Shown here in pieces: positions 25,641 to 33,375 of a stretch of DNA of 44,680 nucleotides. The DNA lies in contig JACOSL010000027.1 in NCBI GenBank assembly GCA_016179045.1, positions 1 through 44,680 of the forward strand. Direction: 5' to 3'. The position numbers were made by a program, and so were the translations under genes. Under the pieces are notes generated by a model. The model was not told the DNA's origin, ran no database searches, and worked only from the letters and a program-made list of their open reading frames with translations. The DNA comes from Fimbriimonas ginsengisoli. Its GTDB lineage: Bacteria; Armatimonadota; Fimbriimonadia; Fimbriimonadales; Fimbriimonadaceae. Position 1 is the first letter of the stretch, and each line of letters starts with the position of its first letter.

Positions 25641-26565
25641 GTGCTGAGGCTGACCGGGAGCATCGAGCTGCCTGCCCACGAGAAGGCGGGCGGCTTCGAT
25701 CATGCCGCGGTGCATTTGGCATCGGCCTCGCTGTTCGTCGCCCACACCTGCAACGACGCGATCGAAGTGGTCGACACCGGGCGGGATTGCCACCGAGGCA
25801 CGATCCCGGGTCATCCCGGCGTGGCGGGAGCGCTGGTGGACGAGGCGTCCGGAGTCGTGTTCACAAGCGACCGCGCGGCGGAGACCGCGAGCTTGTTTCC
25901 CCCACGACCGGCCCGCTTCGAAGACGGTCGTGAAGGTCGACGGGAAGCCAAACGGACTTGCCTACGCTCCCAAGCACCGGCTGTTGCTTGCCGCGAACGT
26001 GGGGAACCTCGACGGGTCGCCCGGCATCACCGTGTCGTTCGTCGATGTGGCCGAGGGGAAGATGGTCGCCGACGTGGATGTTCCGGGTCGAACCAGGTGG
26101 GCGGTTTACGATTCCGCGCAAGATCGGTGCTACGTAAACATCGCTGACCCCGCTCAGATATTGGTCTTCGACCCCGCCAGCCTCGCTGCGCCAATTTCGG
26201 CCATCGAAGTGAGCGCCGCCGGCCCTCACGGTCTCGACCTTGACCGCGGAACGAACAGGCTGTTCTGCGCATGCGACGACGGGGCGCTGATCGCGCTCGA
26301 TCTCGACTCGAAGCAGGAGGTCGCCAGAGCCGCCTTGGCGGGGGGCCCGGACGTCGTGTTCGTGAACGAGGCCTTCAACCGAATCTACATCGCAATCGGC
26401 GATCCTGGGGTCATCCAGGTGTTCGACACGCGGTCGCTCGCCCTAATCGAGACCGTGACTACGGAGCCCGGCGCGCACACAATCGGGTTCGATTCCAAGC
26501 GCAACAAGGTTTATGCCTTTCTGCCCGGGTCCTGTCGGGCGGACGTGTACAGCGACGCGCCGTAG
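25641..26565 (+). pseudogene. YncE-type beta-propeller protein, frameshifted
   Basis: A beta-propeller (YVTN/YncE-like) gene that starts at GTG 25641 immediately after the ChrB-type gene. Residues 1-88 (IELPAHEKAGGFDHAAVHLA, VAHTCNDAIEVVDTG, GVAGALVDEASGVVFTSDRA) read in one frame. From about 25905 the family sequence continues in the next frame (VDGKPNGLAYAPKHRLLLAA, GRTRWAVYDSAQDR, AAGPHGLDLDRGTNRLFCAC) to 26565. The switch falls on a run of five C at 25899-25903; removing one C restores a continuous product of about 307 residues. It is either a real inactivation or a sequencing error. Confidence 0.8.
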
Positions 26566-26584
26566 ATTGCAAGAGGAGGCAACC

Positions 26585-27277
26585 ATGAAAACCGTCATTT
26601 CCGCCCTAGCCACGATCGCCCTCTCGCAGGGTGGCCGCTACGCGGTCGACTTCGACAACCTCCCACCCGGTGCGATGCCCCCCAACTGGGTAGTCGCCGA
26701 GACCAACGGCAAGGGCCACACCGCGCACTGGTCGGTGGCGGCTGACGCCCACGCCAAGAGCGGCAAACGGGTGTTGCAGGTCAGGACGGATCGCAACGCG
26801 GTGGACGAGACCTTCAACCTGTGTTGGGTGGCAAAGCTCGGCTTCCGCCCCATCTCGACGGGCGAAATGCAGTCGACTTTGATGTATCTGGGGCAGTTCA
26901 CGGACGGGGAAATCCAAGTCCATCTTCGTGCCGACTCCGGCGAAATGGATCAAGGCGGTGGGATCACCTGGCGCGTCAAGGACCACGACAACTACTACCT
27001 GACCCGCTACAACCCGCTCGAAAAGAACCTGAGGCTGTACTTCGTGAAGGACGGTTCGCGCCGCACGATCGCGAGCGTCGAATCGCTCAAGGTCGGCTCG
27101 CACGCATGGTTCACGCTCGGCGTGTCCCAGCACGGCGATCTGATCAAGGTGTCGCTCAACGGCAAGAAGCTGATCGAAAAGCGCGACCGCACGTTCCGGA
27201 AGGCGGGCGGCGTGGGGCTCTGGAGTAAATCCGACGCCTCGAGTTCCTTCGACGATTTCGTCGTCAAGGCCCAATGA
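26585..27277 (+). CDS. Secreted lectin-like (concanavalin-fold) protein
   Basis: A 230-residue exported protein with start ATG 26585 preceded by AGAGGAGGCAACC. A short signal (MKTVISALATIALSQG) precedes a jelly-roll-like domain of the DUF1080/LamG type: FDNLPPGAMPPNWVV, GGGITWRVKDHDNYYLTRYN, VSLNGKKLIEKRDRTF and GVGLWSKSDASSSFDDFVV. It may bind or act on a sugar polymer. Its position between the propeller gene and the chrA remnant puts it inside the chromate-associated cluster. No catalytic residues are assigned. Confidence 0.72.
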   Translation: MKTVISALATIALSQGGRYAVDFDNLPPGAMPPNWVVAETNGKGHTAHWSVAADAHAKSGKRVLQVRTDRNAVDETFNLCWVAKLGFRPISTGEMQSTLMYLGQFTDGEIQVHLRADSGEMDQGGGITWRVKDHDNYYLTRYNPLEKNLRLYFVKDGSRRTIASVESLKVGSHAWFTLGVSQHGDLIKVSLNGKKLIEKRDRTFRKAGGVGLWSKSDASSSFDDFVVKAQ

Positions 27278-27430
27278 GCAGTAGGGCGCCATGCGATCAG
27301 CGACGTTCTCACCGTCGTAGTTTTCGGCGTTAGCATCGTAACCCGCTGGCGGGTAAACAAGGTGCCGGAACCTGTCATCGTCGCCGTTGCCGCCATTGTC
27401 GGTATCGTCTTTAAGGAGCTGCTCAAATGA
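27278..27430 (+). pseudogene. C-terminal remnant of a chromate transporter (chrA)
   Basis: No start codon follows the stop of the previous gene, but the same frame stays open for about 50 codons. It reads AISDVLTVVVFGVSIVTRW then RVNKVPEPVIVAVAAIVG then IVFKELLK before TGA 27428-27430. A hydrophobic helix, a basic W-R-x-x-K-x-PEP loop and a last helix ending at the stop is the way ChrA chromate permeases end. The stop overlaps the ATG of the next gene (ATGA), the usual arrangement between complete co-translated genes. The rest of chrA is gone. Confidence 0.68.
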
Positions 27431-28335
27431 AATCACATTCCGTAGTCAGGCTCGCGAGCCTACTCTTCGCCCTAGCGTCGAGCCTTGCCTTCGCCCAGGA
27501 TCATCAGACGCCGAGCTATTTCGAAGAAGCGTCGAAGACCATCGGTAAGACGGGCACGCTGAATCCCGACGGTTCATACCGAATCAACATCCCTCGAACC
27601 GACGTTTCGTTCAAGAATTCCCGAGGCATGCCGATCCCGGCGGATCTGGGTCTCGCAACGTACGCTGCGTTCTCGGGTGGAGAGAACGAGGCCTTCGTTG
27701 TGGGGGACGTGGCCATGCTTCAGCATGAGATCGACGGAGTCATCGATGCCCTCCGCCTGGGCGGCATCGAAGTCGTTGCGCTCCACAACCACATGACGAC
27801 CGAGTCGCCGCGCCTCTTCTATATGCACTACCAGGGCCATGGCAGGGTGGCCGACCTTGCTGCCACGCTCAAGAATGCCTTTGCTCTATTAGGCAAGCCC
27901 GCGCCGTCTGTCGAGCCTCTCGCCGCACCGGGCAAGCCCGATATCGATTGGGATGCGCTCGGGCAAGTCTTTGCGGGAAAACCTCAGAAGTTTGCGTCCG
28001 GCGTCATGCGCTGGTCGATGCCGCGCAAAGACCTCAAAATTATTCAGGACCAGCTTCCTTTCACACCAGCTATGGGCCTCGGCTCGTGGGCGGCGTTTAA
28101 CGCCTGTGAGTGCGGGCTCACGATGGTGATGGGCGACACTTGCTGTGGCAGCCGGACCGAACTTCAGACCGTGGTCGACGCTCTTCGTAAGGCGGGCATA
28201 AGCATCACCGGAATCCACAACCACGTGTTCGCCGGTTCCCAAGAAGTGCTTTTCCTGCACTTCGATGGCGAAGGCGACGCGCTCAAGATGGCGCAAGGGA
28301 TCAAGAACGGTTGGAACGCGCTCGGTTCTCACTAG
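27427..28335 (+). CDS. DUF1259 protein with two tandem domains
   Basis: A 302-residue exported protein with signal MKSHSVVRLASLLFALASSL ending before AQDH. Two copies of the DUF1259 domain follow. Copy one (residues 30-155) has PRTDVSFKNSRGMPIPADLG, FVVGDVAMLQHEIDGVIDAL and VVALHNHMTTESPRLFYMHY. Copy two (residues 180-300) has MPRKDLKIIQDQLPFTPAMG, ELQTVVDALRKAGISITGIH and NHVFAGSQEVLFLHF. DUF1259 genes often sit beside chrA; their role is not established. The second copy has an extra Cys cluster (ACECG ... DTCCG) that could bind metal. Confidence 0.82.
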   Translation: MKSHSVVRLASLLFALASSLAFAQDHQTPSYFEEASKTIGKTGTLNPDGSYRINIPRTDVSFKNSRGMPIPADLGLATYAAFSGGENEAFVVGDVAMLQHEIDGVIDALRLGGIEVVALHNHMTTESPRLFYMHYQGHGRVADLAATLKNAFALLGKPAPSVEPLAAPGKPDIDWDALGQVFAGKPQKFASGVMRWSMPRKDLKIIQDQLPFTPAMGLGSWAAFNACECGLTMVMGDTCCGSRTELQTVVDALRKAGISITGIHNHVFAGSQEVLFLHFDGEGDALKMAQGIKNGWNALGSH

Positions 28336-28369
28336 ATTTCCGTCTAAACCTTCCTACAGGAGACACGCA

Positions 28370-28735
28370 ATGAACAAGGTAACTCGACTGATAGCAATGG
28401 CAATCGCTCTTGCGATGGCGCTCCCCGCCGTCCTTTGGGCGCAGCCCAAAGGGAAGACCGTCAGCGTCAAGGGCGAAATCGTCGACCTTTGGTGCTTCCT
28501 CGAAGACGGGAGCCGTGGCGCGAAGCACAAGGACTGTGGGATGACCTGCGCCAAGGCGGGCAATCCGATCGGCATCGTCGATAAGAAGGGCAACGTCTAC
28601 GTGCTCATGGGCATCGAGGACCATCAGCCGGCCAAAGACGTGCTCATCGACAACATGGCCTCGACCGTGACGGTGACGGGGACTCTCGTCAAGAAGGGGG
28701 GCACTCAGGTCATTTACGTAAAGAAGGTCAAGTAG
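28370..28735 (+). CDS. Small periplasmic Cys/His protein
   Basis: A 121-residue exported protein; ATG 28370 follows ACAGGAGACACGCA. The signal is MNKVTRLIAMAIALAMALPA then VLWAQ. The mature part is a small beta domain (VSVKGEIVDLWCFLEDGS, then VTVTGTLVKKGGTQVIYVKK) with a C-x18-C-x3-C arrangement in WCFLEDG and HKDCGMTCAKAG, plus His. That is a plausible metal or heme site. It lies 35 bp after the DUF1259 gene and probably belongs to the same unit. Not assigned to a named family. Confidence 0.68.
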   Translation: MNKVTRLIAMAIALAMALPAVLWAQPKGKTVSVKGEIVDLWCFLEDGSRGAKHKDCGMTCAKAGNPIGIVDKKGNVYVLMGIEDHQPAKDVLIDNMASTVTVTGTLVKKGGTQVIYVKKVK

Positions 28736-28847
28736 GCGGTTCTCGTCGCCATTTCGGTTGCCATGTGGTTGGGTAGAGGTCTGATGACCGACGCTGAGAC
28801 GTGCGCGGGGGACATCGTGCGGCGGCGCCATTCGCTCGCCGTCCGTT

Positions 28848-28976
28848 GGACGCCAGGGATGGCGTCCGCCAAAGGTAGGCGAGCGAGCCCCGGGACGGGG
28901 TGAGCGAGCCAGAGAAAATAGTGTCACCCCTGCCTCACGGCGGGGGTCGCCCAGGCGGGCCGAAGCGGGGGGTGGT
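28848..28976. repeat. Dispersed intergenic repeat, copy A
   Basis: About 130 bp shared with the copy at 40671. Two paired elements are kept in both: hairpin GGACGCCA-N4-TGGCGTCC with loop GGGA here, and GGGGTGA ... TCACCCC with a roughly 20-base loop containing GCGAGCCAGAGA. The copy lies between the Cys/His gene and the DUF1697 gene. It contains no credible coding sequence. Confidence 0.75.
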
Positions 28977-28977
28977 G

Positions 28978-28996
28978 CTCCGCCCGCCGGGCGGAG
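28978..28996. other. Perfect inverted repeat (8-bp stem, 3-nt loop)
   Basis: CTCCGCCC-GCC-GGGCGGAG at the right edge of repeat copy A, 22 bp before the DUF1697 start. There is no T tract on either side, so it is not a typical intrinsic terminator for either strand. It may be part of the dispersed element. Confidence 0.5.
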
Positions 28997-29017
28997 ACGT
29001 TGAGTGGGTGGAGGGCT

Positions 29018-29569
29018 GTGACTAGCTGGGTCGCGCTGTTGCGGGCAATCAACGTCGGGGGTCGTAATCGGGTTCCGATGGCCGAGCTTCGCGATTTGGC
29101 GGTAGGCCTTGGTTTCGGTCGGGTCAGGACGTGGCTGCAGAGCGGCAACCTCGTCTTCTCGGACGATGGCAAGTCGCCCGGTGAGATCGAAGCAACGTTA
29201 GGGCGCGCGATCGAAGAGCGATTGAGCCTCAAGGTAGACGTGGTAGTGCGCTCGGCGAGCGAACTGGCGGGCGTCATCAGGTCGAACCCCTTCGCGACAG
29301 CCGCCGAGAGTGACCCGAGCCACCTGCTCGTAATGTTTCTGAAGGCCACTCCCCTTCAGGAGAAACTCGAGGCCTTGCGAGACTCAATCCGGGGGCCGGA
29401 GTTGATTGAGGCCCAGGGCCACCACCTGTATCTCGTATACCCAGCCGGGATTGGCACATCCAAGCTCACCAATGCCGTTATCGAGAGCAAACTGGGCGTA
29501 CGCGGCACGGCTCGCAATTGGAACACGGTGCTCAAGCTCGCCGACCTCGGCGGCGCCGCTACCGATTAG
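29018..29569 (+). CDS. DUF1697 family protein
   Basis: A 183-residue cytosolic protein of the DUF1697 family: WVALLRAINVGGRNRVPMAE at the start, RTWLQSGNLVFS, and a conserved end TARNWNTVLKLADL. Function is unknown. GTG 29018 is preferred because GGAGGG lies just upstream (29010-29015) and the sequence is family-like from there; a TTG at 29000 is also in frame. The stop overlaps the converging cytochrome gene by four bases (TTAG, 29566-29569). Confidence 0.83.
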   Translation: MTSWVALLRAINVGGRNRVPMAELRDLAVGLGFGRVRTWLQSGNLVFSDDGKSPGEIEATLGRAIEERLSLKVDVVVRSASELAGVIRSNPFATAAESDPSHLLVMFLKATPLQEKLEALRDSIRGPELIEAQGHHLYLVYPAGIGTSKLTNAVIESKLGVRGTARNWNTVLKLADLGGAATD

Positions 29570-30585
29570 TGAGGAGGCTTGAATGCCGCGTCCGGCACCT
29601 CGACGTTCCCCTTGGCCGTTGCGAAATTGGTGGTCGTCGCCTCGCCGTCGGGGCTCGTCACCACGATCTTGAATGGCGTCATCATGCCGTCCACGAGCCG
29701 ATAGTCTCCGTAATCCATGAAGCTTGGCAGCGAGCCCAGCACCGTCTCTCGCTGGGTCGCGACACGCGCGAGCAGCCCCGTCTCCTTATCGAAGTAGAGG
29801 TCTTCGAGCACCTTGTCGGCGGGAATGCGCCCGCGCACGACCACCGTGTCCCGTCCGTCGATCTTCTCGAAACCGGCCACGAACGGCTTCTCGTAAGCGC
29901 CGAACGGACTAGCGCCGAGGAAGAGGCGAACGGTGCGGCGCACGATGTCGCCCGAATCGCCCGGCGCAGGCTCGGCGCCATTCTCGCCGACGCGCCAAAC
30001 GGAAGAGCCGTCGCAGACGAAGCGGTTCAGACCGGCGGTCAGGGCGAACTTGCCCGTCTCGGTCTCCAGCAGTTCATAAGCCGAATCGGGCCGTCCCGCG
30101 TGAACGGAAACGCCAGACAGGCTGATCGATTTCAGGGTCGCGCCGCGCGCCTTGAGGAATTTCGAGAACACATCGTCGGTCGGCATCTCGGTGGTTGGCA
30201 TGGTGTGGCGCAAGACGAGGCCAGTCAGCGACGGCCGTCGGGCCGGGCTCGTGTGGCCGTTGTGGCAACTCGTGCAGGTCACCTCGCCTTGGCCCGCGAA
30301 GAAGGCCCGGTCGATCTGCCGCTGCATCGCAATCATCTGGCGCGCGCGCTGCTTTTGAGGCTTCTCCTCAGAAGGGAAGTCCTCGGTGTTGTGGCAAAAA
30401 ACGCACTTGACCCCAAGCGACGCGCTCATGAATCGCATCGCCGGCAGCAGTTCGCCTGCCGGAATGCCCTTGAACGATTCGATGTGTTTGTACTCCTGCT
30501 CGGTGGTCTTTCCTTCTTGGGGATAGGTGAACCCGGCCACTCCGGCCAGGCCCACCGCTAGCGCGGCGAGGGTCTTGTGATCCAT
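29566..30585 (-). CDS. Di-heme c-type cytochrome, reaction-centre-subunit-like
   Basis: A 339-residue exported protein starting at ATG 30585 (MDHKTLAALAVGLAGVAGFT). Two heme sites, CVFCH at 61-65 and CTSCH at 104-108, each follow a helix with Met residues (Met50/Met53 before the first), an arrangement like half of the tetraheme reaction-centre cytochrome family. Residues 140-335 are a beta-rich domain (AYELLETETGKFALTAGLNR, YFDKETGLLARVATQRETVL) resembling LolA/lipoprotein-sorting folds. It probably transfers electrons in the periplasm. An in-frame start at 30645 is less likely. Confidence 0.82.
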   Translation of the reverse strand: MDHKTLAALAVGLAGVAGFTYPQEGKTTEQEYKHIESFKGIPAGELLPAMRFMSASLGVKCVFCHNTEDFPSEEKPQKQRARQMIAMQRQIDRAFFAGQGEVTCTSCHNGHTSPARRPSLTGLVLRHTMPTTEMPTDDVFSKFLKARGATLKSISLSGVSVHAGRPDSAYELLETETGKFALTAGLNRFVCDGSSVWRVGENGAEPAPGDSGDIVRRTVRLFLGASPFGAYEKPFVAGFEKIDGRDTVVVRGRIPADKVLEDLYFDKETGLLARVATQRETVLGSLPSFMDYGDYRLVDGMMTPFKIVVTSPDGEATTTNFATAKGNVEVPDAAFKPPH

Positions 30586-30648
30586 GGTTCGGCGTACGAT
30601 ACCAGGGGAATGATGGTTCCCGCTTGGAGCCTGGCTGATCAACACAAC

Positions 30649-31161
30649 TCACCCGGAGAGGTAAGAATCGTCGGCGGTGACCTTGGCCCGCCAGGCGGCA
30701 ACCACGAACCACAGAACAACGAGCGCGATTCCGATGCTGTCGATAGCCACATCCGAGGCGGTTCCGCCTCGGTCCCTGACGAACGTCTGGTGCCACTCGT
30801 CGCTGCACGCAAAGAGCAACGCCGCGCCTCCGGCAATTCCAATTCGACGGTTAGCCCCCGCAACGCAGGTGAGCGCTGAGATAACGAGGCCAGTAAGGAT
30901 CGTGTACTCCAGCACGTGATACCCCTTCACGAACGCCCACCACCAGTGTCGCCAGAAGGTCGAGAATGAAGCCTCGCTGATGCCCACCGGGTTCAAGTCG
31001 GCCACTGAGTGCACGAGCCTCCTGCTTGGAATGTAGAAGCAAGAGGTGAAGAAGATGACACCCGCCCAACTGGCGACGGCTAGCCAGCGCTTCGTCACGG
31101 CACGATCCACGAGCCGACGATACACCACCCTCTTCCTAGCCTTTCTCGGACGGTTGCGCAT
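30649..31161 (-). CDS. VanZ family membrane protein
   Basis: A 170-residue membrane protein with four helices. The VanZ signature is seen in VKGYHVLEYTILTGLV and CSDEWHQTFVRDRGGTASDV, then AIDSIGI. VanZ proteins affect glycopeptide sensitivity or cell-envelope assembly in some bacteria; the general role is unclear. The N-terminal 30 residues are strongly basic. The gene is oriented leftward, ahead of the cytochrome gene, with 63 bp between. Confidence 0.83.
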   Translation of the reverse strand: MRNRPRKARKRVVYRRLVDRAVTKRWLAVASWAGVIFFTSCFYIPSRRLVHSVADLNPVGISEASFSTFWRHWWWAFVKGYHVLEYTILTGLVISALTCVAGANRRIGIAGGAALLFACSDEWHQTFVRDRGGTASDVAIDSIGIALVVLWFVVAAWRAKVTADDSYLSG

Positions 31162-31233
31162 AGGCTCTCACGGGCAGCAGTTCGGAGAGCGAATCGCTTG
31201 GGGCAAGCGGTCGGATCGAGTTGGGAGGGATGG

Positions 31234-32112
31234 TCAGTGCCCGTTCTTCTCCCCGAGGATCGCGGTGAGGGTGGCGACGAGCACGATGACGCCGCCGATC
31301 AGGCTCCAGCCGGAAAGATGCTCCTGCTTGACCACGGCGCCGAGGATCACTGCGATCACTGGAACCACGGCCCCGAGGAACGCTACGCTGCTCGTCTGCC
31401 ATCTCCCGAGCAGCCAGGCGAAGATCACGAACGCCCCCACCGATCCGGCGATGGTCAGGTAAAGCAGCGGCATGATCTGGGCCGCGGTCGAAGGGATTGC
31501 ATGCGCCTCCCCAAAAGCGGTGCTCGCCAGAAACGCCAGAGGCGCGCCCACGAAGGCGCCGATCGCGTTCGAGCCGATCGCGGATTGCTTCGGGCCGCGC
31601 TTGAGGAGAATCGCGCCGAGGACCCCGAAAATCGCCGCGCCTAGAACGGCAAGAATCGGCCACGCTGGCAGGCCCGTTTGCATTTCGTGCCAGAAGATCA
31701 CAGCCACTCCGATCACGGCGAGGACGGCGGCAATCAACTTCCTTGGCGTGAGCTGCTCAAGTCCGAACGCCCTGGCGAGCAGGGCGGCGCTGATCGGGGA
31801 GGTGGCGTAAAGCACGGCGGCGAGGCCCGAAGGCAGGCGCGTCTCCCCCCAGTACAGGAGAGAAAAGTTGATGCCCATCGTGCAAGCCCCGTATGCAACC
31901 GCCGCCTTGAACGCCTCACCCTTCGGGAACGGCTGCCGGCTTACGAGAAGCACAGCCGACAAGATGCAGCCGGCGAGTAAGAGTCGCATCGAAGCCGCCC
32001 AGACCGGGGGCATGGCCTCGTTGCTGATTCGAATGACGAGAAAGGTGCTGCCCCATATTCCCGCCGTCACGGTGAATGCGAGATAAGGAAGGAAGCGTGG
32101 TCGGCTGGCCAT
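31234..32112 (-). CDS. EamA/DMT family permease
   Basis: A 292-residue transporter with ten predicted helices arranged as two EamA repeats. The first repeat contains GIWGSTFLVIRISNEAMPPV and the hinge PSGLAAVLYATSPI; the second contains AAIFGVLGAILLKRGPKQ and SSVAFLGAVVPVIAVILGAV. This is the drug/metabolite exporter superfamily. The substrate cannot be read from the sequence. Confidence 0.88.
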   Translation of the reverse strand: MASRPRFLPYLAFTVTAGIWGSTFLVIRISNEAMPPVWAASMRLLLAGCILSAVLLVSRQPFPKGEAFKAAVAYGACTMGINFSLLYWGETRLPSGLAAVLYATSPISAALLARAFGLEQLTPRKLIAAVLAVIGVAVIFWHEMQTGLPAWPILAVLGAAIFGVLGAILLKRGPKQSAIGSNAIGAFVGAPLAFLASTAFGEAHAIPSTAAQIMPLLYLTIAGSVGAFVIFAWLLGRWQTSSVAFLGAVVPVIAVILGAVVKQEHLSGWSLIGGVIVLVATLTAILGEKNGH

Positions 32113-32243
32113 GGTTGAAGCTACCGCGCGGGGCGCTCAGGTTCGCCACCGATTACTCGACGCCGAAGTTCGCCGAATGACGGAAGCTTACCGAGCGGTG
32201 TTTCCGGCAAGCCGCCCTTGGTCCTAGCCGAAGATTCGCAAAC

Positions 32244-32795
32244 CTAGTCGCGGAACAAGTCGATGGATGGGCTCATGCTCCTGACGAAACTCAGGGTGAG
32301 CCTCTTCCCGTCGTCCGACAGTTGCGCGCGTTCGGGCAATATGAGCGCCTCCGTTGCGCTCTGCGCTCGGGGCGCAATGCTGTCGCCCGCATAGCCCATG
32401 ACCCCCATTTGTTGCATTCGGGCGAATTCGTCCTGTGCGTGCTTCAGGTCTTCGCCCTGAGCTGCTCTGTACTGGTTGACCGGCTTGCCCATATAAGTCG
32501 CGACCCTGCAGACAATCTCCTTGCCATCGACCTCCCAAGACCCTTCGATCGTGATCTCGGTCGAATCAGTGCCGGCCGCCCTGCTTGCCGATCCGCCTAG
32601 CCTGGGCACCGTAAGAACGAAGCTGTGATTGGCGCCGAGGGTGAGCGTGGCTCTTGGAAGCTCAGTCTTGATGCGAGGCGAGGCAGAGGTCGCCGCGTCT
32701 CGACGCTGCTTCCATAGGCCCACCACCTGCTCGTCGAGCGTCCGATGGCACCCACAGGTCAGACAAACAAACAAAGCGAGCCACAACCAACGCAC
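32244..32795 (-). CDS. Lipoprotein of unknown function
   Basis: A 183-residue lipoprotein with signal MRWLWLALFVCLTCGC (lipobox TCGC). The mature part has a beta-barrel-like pattern of strands (ATLTLGANHSFVLTVP, then EITIEGSWEVDGKEIVC) typical of small lipocalin-like envelope proteins, and a helical insertion AQDEFARMQQMGVMGYAGD. No family recognised. Confidence 0.65.
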   Translation of the reverse strand: MRWLWLALFVCLTCGCHRTLDEQVVGLWKQRRDAATSASPRIKTELPRATLTLGANHSFVLTVPRLGGSASRAAGTDSTEITIEGSWEVDGKEIVCRVATYMGKPVNQYRAAQGEDLKHAQDEFARMQQMGVMGYAGDSIAPRAQSATEALILPERAQLSDDGKRLTLSFVRSMSPSIDLFRD

Positions 32796-32869
32796 TTCAA
32801 CAGCTATAGCCGATCTGAGCGCACGGATGCAATGAGCGGCCCGCGGCCCGATTGGTGTTGCGAGCTGGG

Positions 32870-33301
32870 TTAGCCGGCGTGTCTACGCGCGGGCTTCTTT
32901 GGCCTACTGGCGCCTACTTGCAATGTAAAGGTCTTTGCAGGCGCCTTGGATGCCTCGAAAGACCGGACGAGCTTCAGCTTCAGCGTGCCCGAGCCCGCCG
33001 ACGCCGCCAAAAAGTGAAAAACCACGTGCTGCTTCCCGCCCGGCATCCTACCCTTGCCGGTCAACTCGGACTTGCCGGTCAGCTTCAGGCAGGCGGGCGT
33101 CTTATCAACCTGCCATTCAAAGCCGGTGCCCGGTTGAATCGCTAAGCTCACATCGAGATTGCTGCCCAGCGGCACCCTCACTTGCTTGCCGTTCTGCTTT
33201 TCGGTCGCGGTCATCCAGGGTTTGCCGTTGGGGTAGGCCATCACGGTGGCGGTGCTAAGGGCCAGGACTGAGATCGCCAGCGCGGAGAAATAACGGTTCA
33301 T
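32870..33301 (-). CDS. Chagasin-type (I42) cysteine protease inhibitor-like protein
   Basis: A 143-residue exported protein starting at ATG 33301 with signal MNRYFSALAISVLALSTATV then MA. The three loops that form the inhibitory wedge in chagasin have counterparts: QPGTGFEW (56-63) for NPTTGF, the G-rich GKGRMPGGKQHVVFHFLA for the central loop, and KLVRSFEAS for the R-P-W/F loop. The strands LTGKSELTG and AKTFTLQV complete an Ig-like fold. Chagasins block papain-family (C1A) enzymes, and such a protease lies 75 bp upstream on the same strand. The tail is basic (RPKKPARRH). Confidence 0.78.
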   Translation of the reverse strand: MNRYFSALAISVLALSTATVMAYPNGKPWMTATEKQNGKQVRVPLGSNLDVSLAIQPGTGFEWQVDKTPACLKLTGKSELTGKGRMPGGKQHVVFHFLAASAGSGTLKLKLVRSFEASKAPAKTFTLQVGASRPKKPARRHAG

Positions 33302-33375
33302 AAGACGTCTGGCGAGCGCCAGCCTCCATCGAGGTCTGACGCCCGCCGACGCATTCCAGTTCAGCGATCTGTGCG

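Noticed and set aside
27278..27430. A complete small gene at the chrA remnant
   Set aside because: No start codon in frame after the previous stop and no ribosome-binding site.
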